Notes: generated by a model from the letters alone, not told the origin. A stretch of DNA of 64,000 nucleotides from Caballeronia sordidicola (GCF_001544455.2 NZ_FCOC02000015.1:109298-173297); one strand, 5' to 3'; shown: positions 1 to 9,280, counted from the first letter of the stretch. A program made the numbers and translations.

Positions 1-140
1 AACGTCTCGATAAACTCTGGACCACCGAGCCAATCGCATTTCGCCCGCAAAATGCCGGCGCGTATGACATCCCGGCGCTCACGTTACGCGCAGATATTGC
101 GCCTGGCCAGACCGGCTTCAGCATGCACAGCGAGCAATGA
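1..140 (+). CDS. C-terminal fragment of an unidentified protein, cut by the window edge
   Basis: Reading the plus strand from base 3 gives 45 uninterrupted residues ending in TGA at 138-140. The peptide ends ...APGQTGFSMHSEQ and has a normal composition for a coding sequence, unlike the Arg/Ser-rich overlapping frame. It converges on the DUF72 gene with only seven bases between the two stop codons, which is typical of real convergent genes. I do not recognise the family from this short tail. The call rests on composition and fit, so confidence is moderate. Confidence 0.5.
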   Translation, partial: RLDKLWTTEPIAFRPQNAGAYDIPALTLRADIAPGQTGFSMHSEQ

Positions 141-147
141 TCCAGCG

Positions 148-1053
148 TCAGGCCTGATCGAGAAACCCCATCAGCCTCAACGCGTTCCTCTGACTCTGGT
201 CTTCATAATTGGTGTTGAAGACCACATGCGTCATATCGACGGCTTTCGAGATTTCGATGATCTGGCGGGCAAGCGGATCGAGTTCGTCGTCGTTGTACTC
301 GTAATTGAATCGCGACGATGACGCCGTCATGCCCTTGATATTCCAAGTCTCATGGTTGCGCCCATGCAGACGGATCAGCGCGAGTCCGGGATGCGTTGTT
401 TCCCAGATTGCCGGAATGCTGTTGGTCGATCCTTGCGGTTCATCGACCACCACGTTCACCAGTCCGCGCTCGCGCTCCATGGCGAGCGTGGAATGGCGGC
501 GTTTTTCGTCGAACCACGTCTGGTTGCGGAATTCGACGGCCATGGTACAGCCGTCCATCACGCTCATGACGTCCGCGCAATGTTCGACATGCCGGATGCC
601 GTGCGGATTGCAGATCACCCACGGCGCGAACTGGAAATGCACCACGCCGAGCTTGCCCGAAGCGCGCAGCGGTTCAATGGCCTCGAAATACCGGCACCAC
701 AATTCCTGCTGCAATTCCGCCGATAAATCCTTGTAGTACAAGCTCGTCTTGCCGTTGCGCGGCAAGTGCGGCTGCAAGTCGGCCGGAAACATGTCGCGCG
801 CGGTCTGGTGTCCGGTGAAAAGCCGGAACGCCTTGATATTGAACACGAATCCTGGCGGCGTTCGCTGCGCCCACGCCACGGAATTCGCGGGATTCGGCAT
901 GGCGTAATAGCTGGAATCCACTTCGACAATGGGAAAAATGGACGCGTAATGCCGCAAGCGCGCCTCTGCGCTGGAACACCCCGGCGGATAAAAACGCTTG
1001 CACCTGACAAGCGTGGGATCTGTCCACGAAGCCGTCCCGACCAGAATGCCCAC
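148..1053 (-). CDS. DUF72 (YecE-like) family protein
   Basis: The 301-residue product begins with the family signature GILVGTASWTDP and has the TIM-barrel-like DUF72 layout: FNIKAFRLFTGH near residue 75, a conserved VEFRNQTWF around 180, LIRLHGRN near 230 and FNTNYEDQ close to the C-terminus. The function of the family is not established. A longer reading starts at a TTG at 1071. I prefer the GTG at 1053 because a GGGAG ribosome-binding site lies eight bases upstream of it and the shorter form begins at the conserved glycine-rich strand. It is divergent from imuA, so the LexA box between them could also affect it. Confidence 0.85.
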   Translation of the reverse strand: MGILVGTASWTDPTLVRCKRFYPPGCSSAEARLRHYASIFPIVEVDSSYYAMPNPANSVAWAQRTPPGFVFNIKAFRLFTGHQTARDMFPADLQPHLPRNGKTSLYYKDLSAELQQELWCRYFEAIEPLRASGKLGVVHFQFAPWVICNPHGIRHVEHCADVMSVMDGCTMAVEFRNQTWFDEKRRHSTLAMERERGLVNVVVDEPQGSTNSIPAIWETTHPGLALIRLHGRNHETWNIKGMTASSSRFNYEYNDDELDPLARQIIEISKAVDMTHVVFNTNYEDQSQRNALRLMGFLDQA

Positions 1054-1143
1054 CGCATCTACTCCCGACAATTTTTGGGTGACGGTCTCCTGCTCCGTGT
1101 TTAAAAAGGGGCAGTTCCCGCCGGATCAAATTCAAGTAAAGTA

Positions 1144-1159
1144 CTGTACATCCATACAG
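1144..1159 (+). promoter_or_regulatory. LexA (SOS) box
   Basis: The sequence CTGTACATCCATACAG is an exact CTGT-N8-ACAG match to the proteobacterial LexA operator, and the flanking bases (TA on the left, TT on the right) extend the similarity. It lies 11 bases upstream of the imuA ATG at 1171, so LexA bound here would block transcription of the mutagenesis operon. Control of imuA-imuB-dnaE2 by LexA is well established in other proteobacteria; the site itself is seen directly. Confidence 0.93.
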
Positions 1160-1170
1160 TTAAATTTACC

Positions 1171-1878
1171 ATGTCAGCCCTGCCAAAAAACGTCGAAGAG
1201 ATTCACCCCGCCTTGTGGCGCGGGTCGCAACTCGCGCGCGCGCATGGGCAGACGGTCGATACGGGCTACGCCGTACTTTCCGCCGAATTGCCGGGCGGCG
1301 GCTGGCCAGTGGGAACGCTGACCGAACTGCTGGTTCAGCAGCCGGGCGTGGGCGAAATCCGGCTGCTGTGCCCGGCGCTCGCCGCCGTGAGCAAGCGTCC
1401 GATCGCGTTCGTGCAGCCGCCTCATATTCCGAACGCGCCTGCCTTTGCCTATCTGGGCGTGCCGCTCGACAAACTGCTCCAGTTGCGCGCGGCAAAAATG
1501 GCCGATGCCCTCTGGTCGGCCGAGCAGATTCTCAAGACCGGCAGTTGCGGAGCGCTGGTTTTCTGGCAGCAACATGCGCGCCCCGAGTCGCTGCGGCGGC
1601 TGCATCTGGCGGCTCAATCGTCTGAAACGCTGTTCCTGATGGTGCGCCCCCTCGCCTGCGCGCCGGATTCGTCGCCGGCTACGTTGCGGCTGGCGGTGCG
1701 CCCCGCGGGCAGCGGCATTGCTGTCGATATCATCAAACGCAAAGGCCCGATCCGCGCCGAAAGACTGTCCGTCACCCTGCAACCTTCTCCCATTTTGATG
1801 AGTCCCCATGCCCGTGTACGTCGGCATCCATCTACCGCGGTTGTCGCTGGAAGTGTTCCGTCCACGCTGGTCGCTTAG
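1171..1878 (+). CDS. imuA: Translesion synthesis accessory protein ImuA
   Basis: The 235-residue product has the typical ImuA opening (IHPALWRGSQLARA near residue 11) and the RecA-like core ELPGGGWPVGTLTELL around residues 45-60, where a degenerate P-loop region would be. ImuA is a RecA-fold-related partner that works with ImuB and DnaE2 in SOS-induced, error-prone lesion bypass. It is the first gene of the operon, directly after a LexA box. No clear Shine-Dalgarno sequence precedes the ATG, so a leaderless or very short-leader transcript is possible. The 3' end overlaps imuB by 71 bases, implying coupled translation. Confidence 0.93.
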   Translation: MSALPKNVEEIHPALWRGSQLARAHGQTVDTGYAVLSAELPGGGWPVGTLTELLVQQPGVGEIRLLCPALAAVSKRPIAFVQPPHIPNAPAFAYLGVPLDKLLQLRAAKMADALWSAEQILKTGSCGALVFWQQHARPESLRRLHLAAQSSETLFLMVRPLACAPDSSPATLRLAVRPAGSGIAVDIIKRKGPIRAERLSVTLQPSPILMSPHARVRRHPSTAVVAGSVPSTLVA

Positions 1879-3298
1879 GCCCGAACACGGCTGCGTCGTC
1901 CTCGACCACAACGCGGTCCTGATCGCGGACCTGGGCGCTCGCGAGGCCGGCGTGTGCGTGGGCATGAAGCGCGGCGGCGTGCTCACGTTGTCGCCCGGCA
2001 CGCTGATGTTCGAACGCGATTCAGGCAAGGAACAGGACGTGATGCGCGAAGCCGCTTTTTCGCTGATGAAATTCTCGCCCATGGTCGCGTTGTGCGACGA
2101 GGAAACCATTGTCATGGACGTCACGGCGAGCTTGCGGCTTTTTGGCGGTATCGTGAGGATATGCCAGCAGATACGGGATATTGTCGATGCGATCGGCCTG
2201 AGCACGCGCGTGAGTACAGCGCCGACGGGTCAGGGCGCGTGGCTGCTTGCAAAAAGCGCGGGCCGTGCCCACGCTCAACGGCGCGTGCTGAAAATGGCGT
2301 CGCTCGAACGCAAGCTCGGCAGGCTGCCGTTTCAATCCGTGCAGGAAGTGCGCGCGTTCACCGACTGGTTTACAGGGCTCGGCTGCAAGACGCTTGCCGA
2401 CATCCGGCGCCTGCCGCGCGCGGGCCTGAAAAAGCGCTGCGGCGTCGCGCTGCTGGATTCACTGGATCGCGCTTACGGCATCGCGCCCGAACTGTACGAG
2501 TGGCTCGCCGTGCCGCCGGCGTTCAGCGCGCGCATCGAGTTGCCGGATCGCATCGAAAATGCGGAAGCCATGCTGTTTTCCGCGCGCCGGCTGATCGTGC
2601 AAATGTGCGGCTGGCTGAGCGCGCAGCAACTCGCGCTCACGCACGCCACGCTTGCGCTCGAACATGAGCGCGGGCGCAATGCCATCGACCCGACGATCAT
2701 CCAGATTGCGCTCGCCGAACCGGCCTGGCACGAACACCATCTCGTGCGCCTGTTCAAGGAGCGGCTCGGCCGCACGGAACTCGTGGCGGCGGTGATTGCC
2801 CTGCGGCTCGACGCCGCGAAGATACAGGCGGCCGAACCGCCTACCGAGACGCTTTTTACCGAACCCGGCGGCTCGCCCGAGGACCACAACCGGCTGCTGG
2901 AATTGCTGGTTGCGCGGCTCGGTGCAAAGAACGTGCTGCGGGCGGCGCCTTCCCCGGATCATCGGCCGGAATGCGCGAACCGCTGGATTTCCGTGACCGA
3001 CACCACCCTGCCCGCCAAGCCCGAAGACATGCCGTCCGGTCTGCCGCGCCCCGCGTGGCTGCTTGAAAAGCCGCTGCAGCTCATGATGAAAAACCATCGG
3101 CCGTTTTATGGTTCGCCATTGAAGAACGTGTCGCCTGCCGAGCGCATCGAAGCCGGATGGTTCGATAACAACCTGACAAGCCGCGATTATTTCGTCGCGC
3201 AGGCGAGCGATCAAAGTTGCTACTGGATTTATCGCGAGCGGCTGGGCAGTGCGGAGGCCGACAATCCGCACTGGTTTCTCCACGGCCTTTTTGGATGA
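1808..3298 (+). CDS. imuB: Y-family polymerase homologue ImuB
   Basis: This 496-residue protein belongs to the DNA polymerase Y family but looks like ImuB, the catalytically inactive branch. Its N-terminus reads MPVYVGIHLPRLSLEVF, and the metal-binding aspartate found at this position in DinB/UmuC (HVDMDCF-type motif) is absent. The little-finger and C-terminal regions extend to residue 496. In known systems ImuB links ImuA, DnaE2 and the beta clamp. The ATG at 1808 is chosen because the conserved family start falls exactly there, even though it overlaps imuA by 71 bases. dnaE2 follows after six bases. Confidence 0.93.
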   Translation: MPVYVGIHLPRLSLEVFRPRWSLRPEHGCVVLDHNAVLIADLGAREAGVCVGMKRGGVLTLSPGTLMFERDSGKEQDVMREAAFSLMKFSPMVALCDEETIVMDVTASLRLFGGIVRICQQIRDIVDAIGLSTRVSTAPTGQGAWLLAKSAGRAHAQRRVLKMASLERKLGRLPFQSVQEVRAFTDWFTGLGCKTLADIRRLPRAGLKKRCGVALLDSLDRAYGIAPELYEWLAVPPAFSARIELPDRIENAEAMLFSARRLIVQMCGWLSAQQLALTHATLALEHERGRNAIDPTIIQIALAEPAWHEHHLVRLFKERLGRTELVAAVIALRLDAAKIQAAEPPTETLFTEPGGSPEDHNRLLELLVARLGAKNVLRAAPSPDHRPECANRWISVTDTTLPAKPEDMPSGLPRPAWLLEKPLQLMMKNHRPFYGSPLKNVSPAERIEAGWFDNNLTSRDYFVAQASDQSCYWIYRERLGSAEADNPHWFLHGLFG

Positions 3299-3304
3299 CG
3301 TGCC

Positions 3305-6300
3305 GTGGATACGACCTTCTCCACGCTGCCCGCGTATGCGGAGCTTTTCGCGTTTTCCAATTTCACATTTCTCCATGGGGCATCGCGTGGAGAGGAGTTG
3401 GTCGCGCGCGCCATGCAGCTGGGTTATGCCGGCCTCGCGATCACCGACGAATGCTCGCTCGCGGGCGTCGTGCGTGCACATGTGGAGGCGAAGAACCTCG
3501 GCTTTCCGCTCGTGATCGGCTCGTATTTCAAGCTCGTCAATGCGGATCGTTCGCCGGCGTTCGGGCTTATCTTGCTGGCGCAAAACCGCGAGGGCTACGG
3601 CAATTTGTCCGAGCTGATTACGCTCGCGCGCATGCGTTCAAAGAAAGGCGAATACCTGCTCACGCCAAGCGATCTCGCGCACCCCGATAAAAAGTTCGCC
3701 CATCTTCGCGGCATGCCGGATTGCCTTGCCATTCTCGTGCCCGACTTTCCGGCAAAGGAAGACGCGCTCGATGCCCAGGTCGAATGGCTCGACCGCACGT
3801 TTTCACAACGCGCGTGGGTTGGCTTGACGCTGCATCAGCGCGCGCTCGACGACATTCATCGCGGCATTGTCGAGCAGGTTGCGTGGCGTCACAAGATACG
3901 CGTGGTCGCGACCGGCAACGTGGTGATGCACGTGCGTTCACGCAAGCCGCTGCAGGACACCATGACGGCGATTCGCGTCGGCAAGCCGGTGAGCGAATGC
4001 GGCTACGATCTTGCGCCAAACGCCGAACAGCATCTGCGATCCCGTTTGCGGCTGGCGAATCTCTACCCCGAATACACGCTGAGTGAAACGCTGAACGTGC
4101 TCAAGCACTGCACGTTTTCTCTCGATGAACTGCGCTACCTGTATCCCGACGAAATCGTCCCGCCGGGTTATACGCACGCGGCTTATTTGCGGCAGGAAAC
4201 TTACATTGGTGCGAACCAGCGTTTTCCGCAGGGTATTCCTCATCAGGTTCAGGCACAGATCGAATCCGAACTCGAGTTGATCGAGTACATGAAATACGAG
4301 GCGTACTTTCTTACGGTGTATGACCTCGTGCGCTTTGCTCGCAGCCAGAATATTCTTTGCCAGGGACGCGGTTCCGCCGCGAACTCGGCGGTCTGTTATT
4401 GCCTCGGCGTCACGGCCGTCGACCCGTCACGCAGCACCATGCTGTTCGAGCGGTTCATCAGCAAGGATCGTGGGGAACCGCCGGATATCGACGTCGATTT
4501 CGAGCATCAGCGGCGCGAGGAAGTGATCCAGTACATCTACAGGAAATATGGGCGGGATCGCACGGCGATTGCGGCGGCGGTATCGACATACCGGCCGCGC
4601 GGCGCATTGCGTGAAACGGGCAAGGCGCTGGGCGTCGATCCGCAGATCGTGGATCGCGTGGCGAAGTCGCATCAGTGGTTCGATAACAGCCAGGACTTGC
4701 TGCAGCGCTTCGCCGAATCCGGACTTGATCCGGAAAATCCGTTGATTCAATCGTGGGCGTCGCTGGCGGCGCAATTGCTGAATTTTCCGCGGCATTTGTC
4801 GCAGCATTCCGGTGGGTTTGTAATCAGCCGGGAAAAGCTGACGCGGCTGGTTCCCATCGAAAATGCGGCCATGGCGGATCGCAGCGTTATCCAATGGGAC
4901 AAGGACGATCTGGAGGCGCTTGGGCTTTTGAAAGTCGATGTGCTTGCGCTTGGCATGTTGTCCGCGATCCGGCGCACGCTCGACATCATTTCGGAGAAGC
5001 GCGGTGAACGCTTTACCATGCACGACATTCCGCCTAAAGACGAAGCGACCTACGACATGATCTCGCGGGCGGACACCATTGGCGTGTTCCAGATCGAGTC
5101 GCGCGCGCAGATGTCGATGTTGCCGCGACTCAAGCCAAAGACATTCTATGATCTCGTGATCGAGGTTGCGATCGTTCGCCCGGGTCCTATTCAGGGCGGC
5201 GCGGTGCATCCGTACTTGCGCCGGCGTCAGAAGCTGGAGCCGGTGACCTATCCCAAGGAAGACCTGAAAGTCGCGCTGGAAAGAACCCTGGGCGTGCCGA
5301 TCTTTCAGGAACAAGTGATGCAGATCTCGATGATCGCCGCTGGCTTCACAGCCGGTGAAGCCGATGCATTGCGCCGCGCCATGGCAGCCTGGAAACGCAA
5401 GGGCGGGCTCGATAAATATTACGACCGCATTGTGAGTGGCATGGCCAGGAACGGCTATACAAAAGCCTTTGCAGAAGGTATTTTCGAGCAGATCAAGGGC
5501 TTCGGCGAATACGGTTTTCCTGAAAGTCACGCAATGAGTTTTGCGTTGCTCGTGTATGTCAGCAGTTGGTTGAAGTGTCATGAGCCTGCGGCGTTTCTCG
5601 CCGCCATGCTCAATTCGCAACCCATGGGTTTCTATTCTCCGTCGCAACTCGTGCAGGACGCGCGGCGCCATGGCGTTGTCGTGCTTCCCGTCGATGTGAC
5701 GATCAGCGGCTGGGACTCGGTGCTCGAGAACCATGCCAATGGCTATAAGTCTGCGGTGCGGATGGGTTTATCGTTGCTGCGCGGAATGCGCGACGGTTCG
5801 GCGGAGCACATTGAAACAGCGCGTTCGGTGCGTCAGTTCACGAGCGTAGGTGATCTCGCGCAACGGGCGCAACTCGACCGGCATGATCTGCAGGTGCTTG
5901 CCGCGGCGAATGCGTTGAAATCGCTGGCGGGGAATAGGAGGGAAGCGCTTTGGCAATCGGTCGCCGCGGTGCCCGAGAAGGACATGCTGAACGACGCGCG
6001 GGTGGACGACGCAACGCCCATGCTCGGCGCGCCATCGGAAGCCGATGAAATCATCAGCGACTACAAGACCGCCGGTTTATCGCTCGGGCGTCATCCACTT
6101 GAATTGCTTCGGCCGGAATTGCTTGCACATCGGTTGATGCCGGCTGCGACGTTGCGCAATTATCGCAATGGCAAGCTGGCGCGAGGATGCGGATTGGTGA
6201 CCGTGCGGCAGCGGCCGGGAACCGCAAAGGGCGTGATGTTCGTCACGCTGGAAGACGAGACCGGAAACGTGAATGTGATCGTGTGGCCGAGTTTGCTGGA

Positions 6301-6454
6301 GAAGCAGCGTCGCGAAGCGCTGGGCGCGACGCTGCTTGCGGTGTATGGCACCTGGCAGTGCGAGGGAGAAGTGAGGCACCTCGTGGCGCAGAGGCTGGTG
6401 GATATGTCGCATATGCTGGGCGGCTTGACGAGCGTCAGCCGGGATTTTCATTGA
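3305..6454 (+). CDS. dnaE2: Error-prone DNA polymerase DnaE2 (ImuC)
   Basis: The 1049-residue product is a C-family replicative-type polymerase of the DnaE2 branch. A PHP domain occupies about residues 10-220 (FAFSNFTFLHGAS at its start). The polymerase core includes RGSAANSAVCYCLG and the catalytic PPDIDVDFE, placing catalytic aspartates at 394 and 396. HLSQHSGGFVIS and a C-terminal OB fold (GLVTVRQRPGTAKG, near residue 960) follow. The GTG at 3305 is the only start consistent with the imuB stop. It performs mutagenic synthesis past lesions during the SOS response, with ImuA and ImuB. Confidence 0.96.
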   Translation: MDTTFSTLPAYAELFAFSNFTFLHGASRGEELVARAMQLGYAGLAITDECSLAGVVRAHVEAKNLGFPLVIGSYFKLVNADRSPAFGLILLAQNREGYGNLSELITLARMRSKKGEYLLTPSDLAHPDKKFAHLRGMPDCLAILVPDFPAKEDALDAQVEWLDRTFSQRAWVGLTLHQRALDDIHRGIVEQVAWRHKIRVVATGNVVMHVRSRKPLQDTMTAIRVGKPVSECGYDLAPNAEQHLRSRLRLANLYPEYTLSETLNVLKHCTFSLDELRYLYPDEIVPPGYTHAAYLRQETYIGANQRFPQGIPHQVQAQIESELELIEYMKYEAYFLTVYDLVRFARSQNILCQGRGSAANSAVCYCLGVTAVDPSRSTMLFERFISKDRGEPPDIDVDFEHQRREEVIQYIYRKYGRDRTAIAAAVSTYRPRGALRETGKALGVDPQIVDRVAKSHQWFDNSQDLLQRFAESGLDPENPLIQSWASLAAQLLNFPRHLSQHSGGFVISREKLTRLVPIENAAMADRSVIQWDKDDLEALGLLKVDVLALGMLSAIRRTLDIISEKRGERFTMHDIPPKDEATYDMISRADTIGVFQIESRAQMSMLPRLKPKTFYDLVIEVAIVRPGPIQGGAVHPYLRRRQKLEPVTYPKEDLKVALERTLGVPIFQEQVMQISMIAAGFTAGEADALRRAMAAWKRKGGLDKYYDRIVSGMARNGYTKAFAEGIFEQIKGFGEYGFPESHAMSFALLVYVSSWLKCHEPAAFLAAMLNSQPMGFYSPSQLVQDARRHGVVVLPVDVTISGWDSVLENHANGYKSAVRMGLSLLRGMRDGSAEHIETARSVRQFTSVGDLAQRAQLDRHDLQVLAAANALKSLAGNRREALWQSVAAVPEKDMLNDARVDDATPMLGAPSEADEIISDYKTAGLSLGRHPLELLRPELLAHRLMPAATLRNYRNGKLARGCGLVTVRQRPGTAKGVMFVTLEDETGNVNVIVWPSLLEKQRREALGATLLAVYGTWQCEGEVRHLVAQRLVDMSHMLGGLTSVSRDFH

Positions 6455-6535
6455 CACGGTCAAGCAAGCCCGCATGCGACGCATGGTCAGCAACTGGACA
6501 AATTCCGCGTCACACCGCTGCAGTCACGGCCGTGC

Positions 6536-6580
6536 TATGGTTTTTCGCCGTGCGCCAGAGCTTCACGGCGAAAAACCATA
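6536..6580. promoter_or_regulatory. Perfect 17-bp inverted repeat upstream of the acylase gene
   Basis: TATGGTTTTTCGCCGTG at 6536-6552 is repeated exactly inverted at 6564-6580, with an 11-base loop. It ends 30 bases before the ATG at 6611. The T-tract is on the 5' side and the A-tract on the 3' side of the GC core on both strands, so it does not have the order expected of an intrinsic terminator. It could be an operator or a leader hairpin of the acylase mRNA. The structure is seen directly; the role is unknown. Confidence 0.7.
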
Positions 6581-6610
6581 TCGTGCGCCACGAACTGTCC
6601 GGATCTATCG

Positions 6611-9040
6611 ATGAAAAGGCGCTTCTTCGCCTCGCTGATCACACTCCTGTGTCTCCTGATACTGATGGTCGCGGCGGCCGGAACCGCCGGCTGGATGACC
6701 TTGCGTGGCAGCCTCGCGCGACTCGACGGTACGCATGTCGCGCCGGCGTTGTCCGCCCCGGTCGGCATCGAGCGCGATTCGCTCGGCGTGCCCACCATCA
6801 AAGGCAATACGCGCAACGACGTTGCGTTCGGAACCGGCTTCGTGCAAGCGCAGGACCGATACTTCCAGATGGATCTGCTGCGCCGCGTCGCGTCCGGTGA
6901 AATGTCCGAACTGGTCGGCCCCGCCGCACTTGAACTGGATCGACGCAACCGGCCGCATCGTTTTCGCGAACGCGCGCGCAAGGCGTTCGACGCCCTGCCC
7001 GCCGCCCAGCGGCAACTGATCGAGCGTTATACGGCGGGTGTCAATGACGGGCTTGCGTCGCTCGCCTCCCGGCCGTTCGAATATTGGGTGCTGCGCACGC
7101 CGCCCGCTGCATGGCGGCCGGAAGATACGCTGCTGGTGGTGTACGCAATGTACTTCGACCTGCAGTCCGACGAGGTGCGCCACATCCTCTCGCGCGCGGC
7201 CTTGCGCGAACGCGTACCCGCCGACTTGTTCACGTTCCTGTTACCCGCGACGAGCCATTGGGATGCACCATTCGATACCGCCGTGTCTTCCAGCAATCAA
7301 CCTCCGGCACCGCCTGCAACGCATCCGGACTGGTTGCAGTCATCGAGAAGCGGCTCGCAGCACGGCAGCATCGCCATCACGGATTCCATGGTCGGCAGCA
7401 ACGGCTGGGCAGTCGATGCCGCCCACAGCGCGCATGGCGGCGCCATCCTTGCAAGCGACATGCATCTGGGTCTGTCGTTGCCCAACATCTGGTACAGGCT
7501 GTCGCTGGCGTGGCCGGGAGCCGATGGCCAGTTGCGCCACGTCACGGGCGTCAGCCTACCCGGGGCGCCGTTGGTGATCGCCGGAAGCAACGGGCGGATC
7601 GCCTGGGGCTTTACGAACAGCTACGGTCGTTTTATCGACCTGATTGCGTTGCAGCGCAATCCCGCCAATCCGCTGGAATATCGCGTAGCAAGCGGCGAGT
7701 GGGCGCTTGCTGCCGTCATTCATGAACGCATTCTGGTGAAGGGCGGCGCGAGCGTGGACCTGCCCGTCGTCGAGACACAATGGGGGCCGCAGATCATCGC
7801 CGGTTCAAATGCAGATGCAAACAAAAATGCCTATGCGCTGCGCTGGGCCGCGCACGACCCAGAAGCCGTGAACTTGAACCTGCAGCAACTGGAAGACAGC
7901 GCGAACGTCGCGCAGGCGCTCCACATCGCGCAAATCAGCGGCATTCCCACACAGAACTTCATGGTCGCGGACTCGAATGGCGAGATTGGCTGGACCCTCG
8001 CCGGGCCGCTGCCCAAACGCGATGCCGCAACCGACCCATCCACAGGACCGCTTAGCGACTTGCCGTTTAATTCGGCGACGTATCGCGGATGGCAAGGCTA
8101 TCTCGCGCTCGATGCTTATCCGTCGCGCATCGCCACGCCGCTCGGGCGGCTCTGGAGCGCGAACAATCGAACCTTGCCGCTCGATCAGGAGGCGCTCGCG
8201 GGCGATGCCGGCGCGGATCTCGGCGCGCGTGCATCGCAGATTCGCGATGACCTGCTAGCGTTACCGCGCGCCACGGAACGCGACATGCTCTCGATCCAGA
8301 CGGACGACCGCGCCCCGTGGATCGACAACTGGCGCAGCGTTGCCCTCTCCGCGCTCGATGCCGCCGCGCTGGAAGACCATCCGCAACGCGCGGAATTCCG
8401 CCGGCTGATCGAGACATGGAACGGCCGCGCGGATGCCGGCTCAACCGGTTACCGGCTCGTGCGCGCATTCTATTTTTCGCTCTACGACGCGTGGTTCGGA
8501 AAGCTCGACGCGGACCTTGCCGCAGCCGGTTCGCAACTTGGCTATCGCGCCGCGAGTTCACGCTACGACGCGGTGATGGAAGCGCTCGCCGCACACCATG
8601 CGTGGGTGCCGGATGGCTTCGCCGACTGGCGTGCGTTCATGCTCGACAGAATCGATCACGCGATCGCGCAATTGCCGTCAGGCACAAAACTCGCCGATGC
8701 ACGCTGGGGCGAGCGCAATCGCGCGGCGATCGAACATCCGTTTGCGCGGCTCGTGCCGCCGTGGCTGCCCTGGGTGCGCAACTGGCTTGGCGCACCGCAC
8801 GACGCGCTGCCGGGCGACATCAACATGCCGCGCGTGCAAACGCCAACATTTGGCGCATCGGAGCGCATGGTCGTGTCGCCGGGACACGAACAGGACGGCA
8901 TCTTCGAGATGCCTGGCGGCCAATCGGGCAATCCGCTGTCGCCGTATTTTCTGGCGGGACACGACGCATGGGCACGCGGCGAAGCAACGCCGTTCCTGCC
9001 GGGTAAAACGGTGCATCGGCTTGAACTGATGCAGCATTAG
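6611..9040 (+). CDS. Penicillin acylase family protein (Ntn-hydrolase)
   Basis: The 809-residue precursor starts with a basic segment and a hydrophobic helix (about residues 7-28), suggesting export to the periplasm. The alpha chain contains IERDSLGVPTIKGNTRNDVAFGTGF near residues 52-75, with QAQDRYFQMDLLRR next to it. The motif VGSNGWAV places the catalytic N-terminal serine of the beta chain at residue 263; the family matures by self-cleavage before this serine. Members cleave amides such as beta-lactam side chains or acyl-homoserine lactones; the substrate here cannot be read from sequence. It follows dnaE2 but has its own leader containing a strong inverted repeat. Confidence 0.92.
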   Translation: MKRRFFASLITLLCLLILMVAAAGTAGWMTLRGSLARLDGTHVAPALSAPVGIERDSLGVPTIKGNTRNDVAFGTGFVQAQDRYFQMDLLRRVASGEMSELVGPAALELDRRNRPHRFRERARKAFDALPAAQRQLIERYTAGVNDGLASLASRPFEYWVLRTPPAAWRPEDTLLVVYAMYFDLQSDEVRHILSRAALRERVPADLFTFLLPATSHWDAPFDTAVSSSNQPPAPPATHPDWLQSSRSGSQHGSIAITDSMVGSNGWAVDAAHSAHGGAILASDMHLGLSLPNIWYRLSLAWPGADGQLRHVTGVSLPGAPLVIAGSNGRIAWGFTNSYGRFIDLIALQRNPANPLEYRVASGEWALAAVIHERILVKGGASVDLPVVETQWGPQIIAGSNADANKNAYALRWAAHDPEAVNLNLQQLEDSANVAQALHIAQISGIPTQNFMVADSNGEIGWTLAGPLPKRDAATDPSTGPLSDLPFNSATYRGWQGYLALDAYPSRIATPLGRLWSANNRTLPLDQEALAGDAGADLGARASQIRDDLLALPRATERDMLSIQTDDRAPWIDNWRSVALSALDAAALEDHPQRAEFRRLIETWNGRADAGSTGYRLVRAFYFSLYDAWFGKLDADLAAAGSQLGYRAASSRYDAVMEALAAHHAWVPDGFADWRAFMLDRIDHAIAQLPSGTKLADARWGERNRAAIEHPFARLVPPWLPWVRNWLGAPHDALPGDINMPRVQTPTFGASERMVVSPGHEQDGIFEMPGGQSGNPLSPYFLAGHDAWARGEATPFLPGKTVHRLELMQH

Positions 9041-9061
9041 AAACCAAAAACGCTTTTACCT

Positions 9062-9088
9062 CGCTTACGTCAGCACGCTTACGTCAGC
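9062..9088. repeat. Tandem 13-base direct repeat
   Basis: CGCTTACGTCAGC occurs at 9062-9074 and again at 9076-9088, separated by one base. It lies just after the acylase stop codon, in the 240-base gap before the DUF2501 gene. It may be a slippage product or a paired binding site; nothing in the sequence decides between these. Confidence 0.6.
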
Positions 9089-9280
9089 GGCCGAGTCAAG
9101 CCTGCAAACGGCTGCCAGTTCCGTTATGAAGATGGCCGTTTTGTCATGTTGTGCGGAACCAATGCATTGATTAGGCGCTCTGAACCCTGCGCCAGCGCAA
9201 ACAAGCCGCGTTCTCTTCCGGCCTCACGCGCGAAAAGCACTATATTGGAAGCTCGTTTTTGTTATCTGAAGGAGTACAGC

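Noticed and set aside
2459..3583. 374-residue minus-strand open frame across imuB and dnaE2
   Set aside because: It is a shadow of the GC-rich codon pattern of imuB/dnaE2; Arg/His-rich composition, no family and no ribosome-binding site.
4427..5734. 435-residue minus-strand frame inside dnaE2
   Set aside because: It lies entirely within the conserved polymerase core read on the other strand and has atypical Arg/His-rich composition.
6536..6580. The inverted repeat as a terminator for dnaE2
   Set aside because: The T-tract precedes and the A-tract follows the GC stem on both strands, opposite to an intrinsic terminator.
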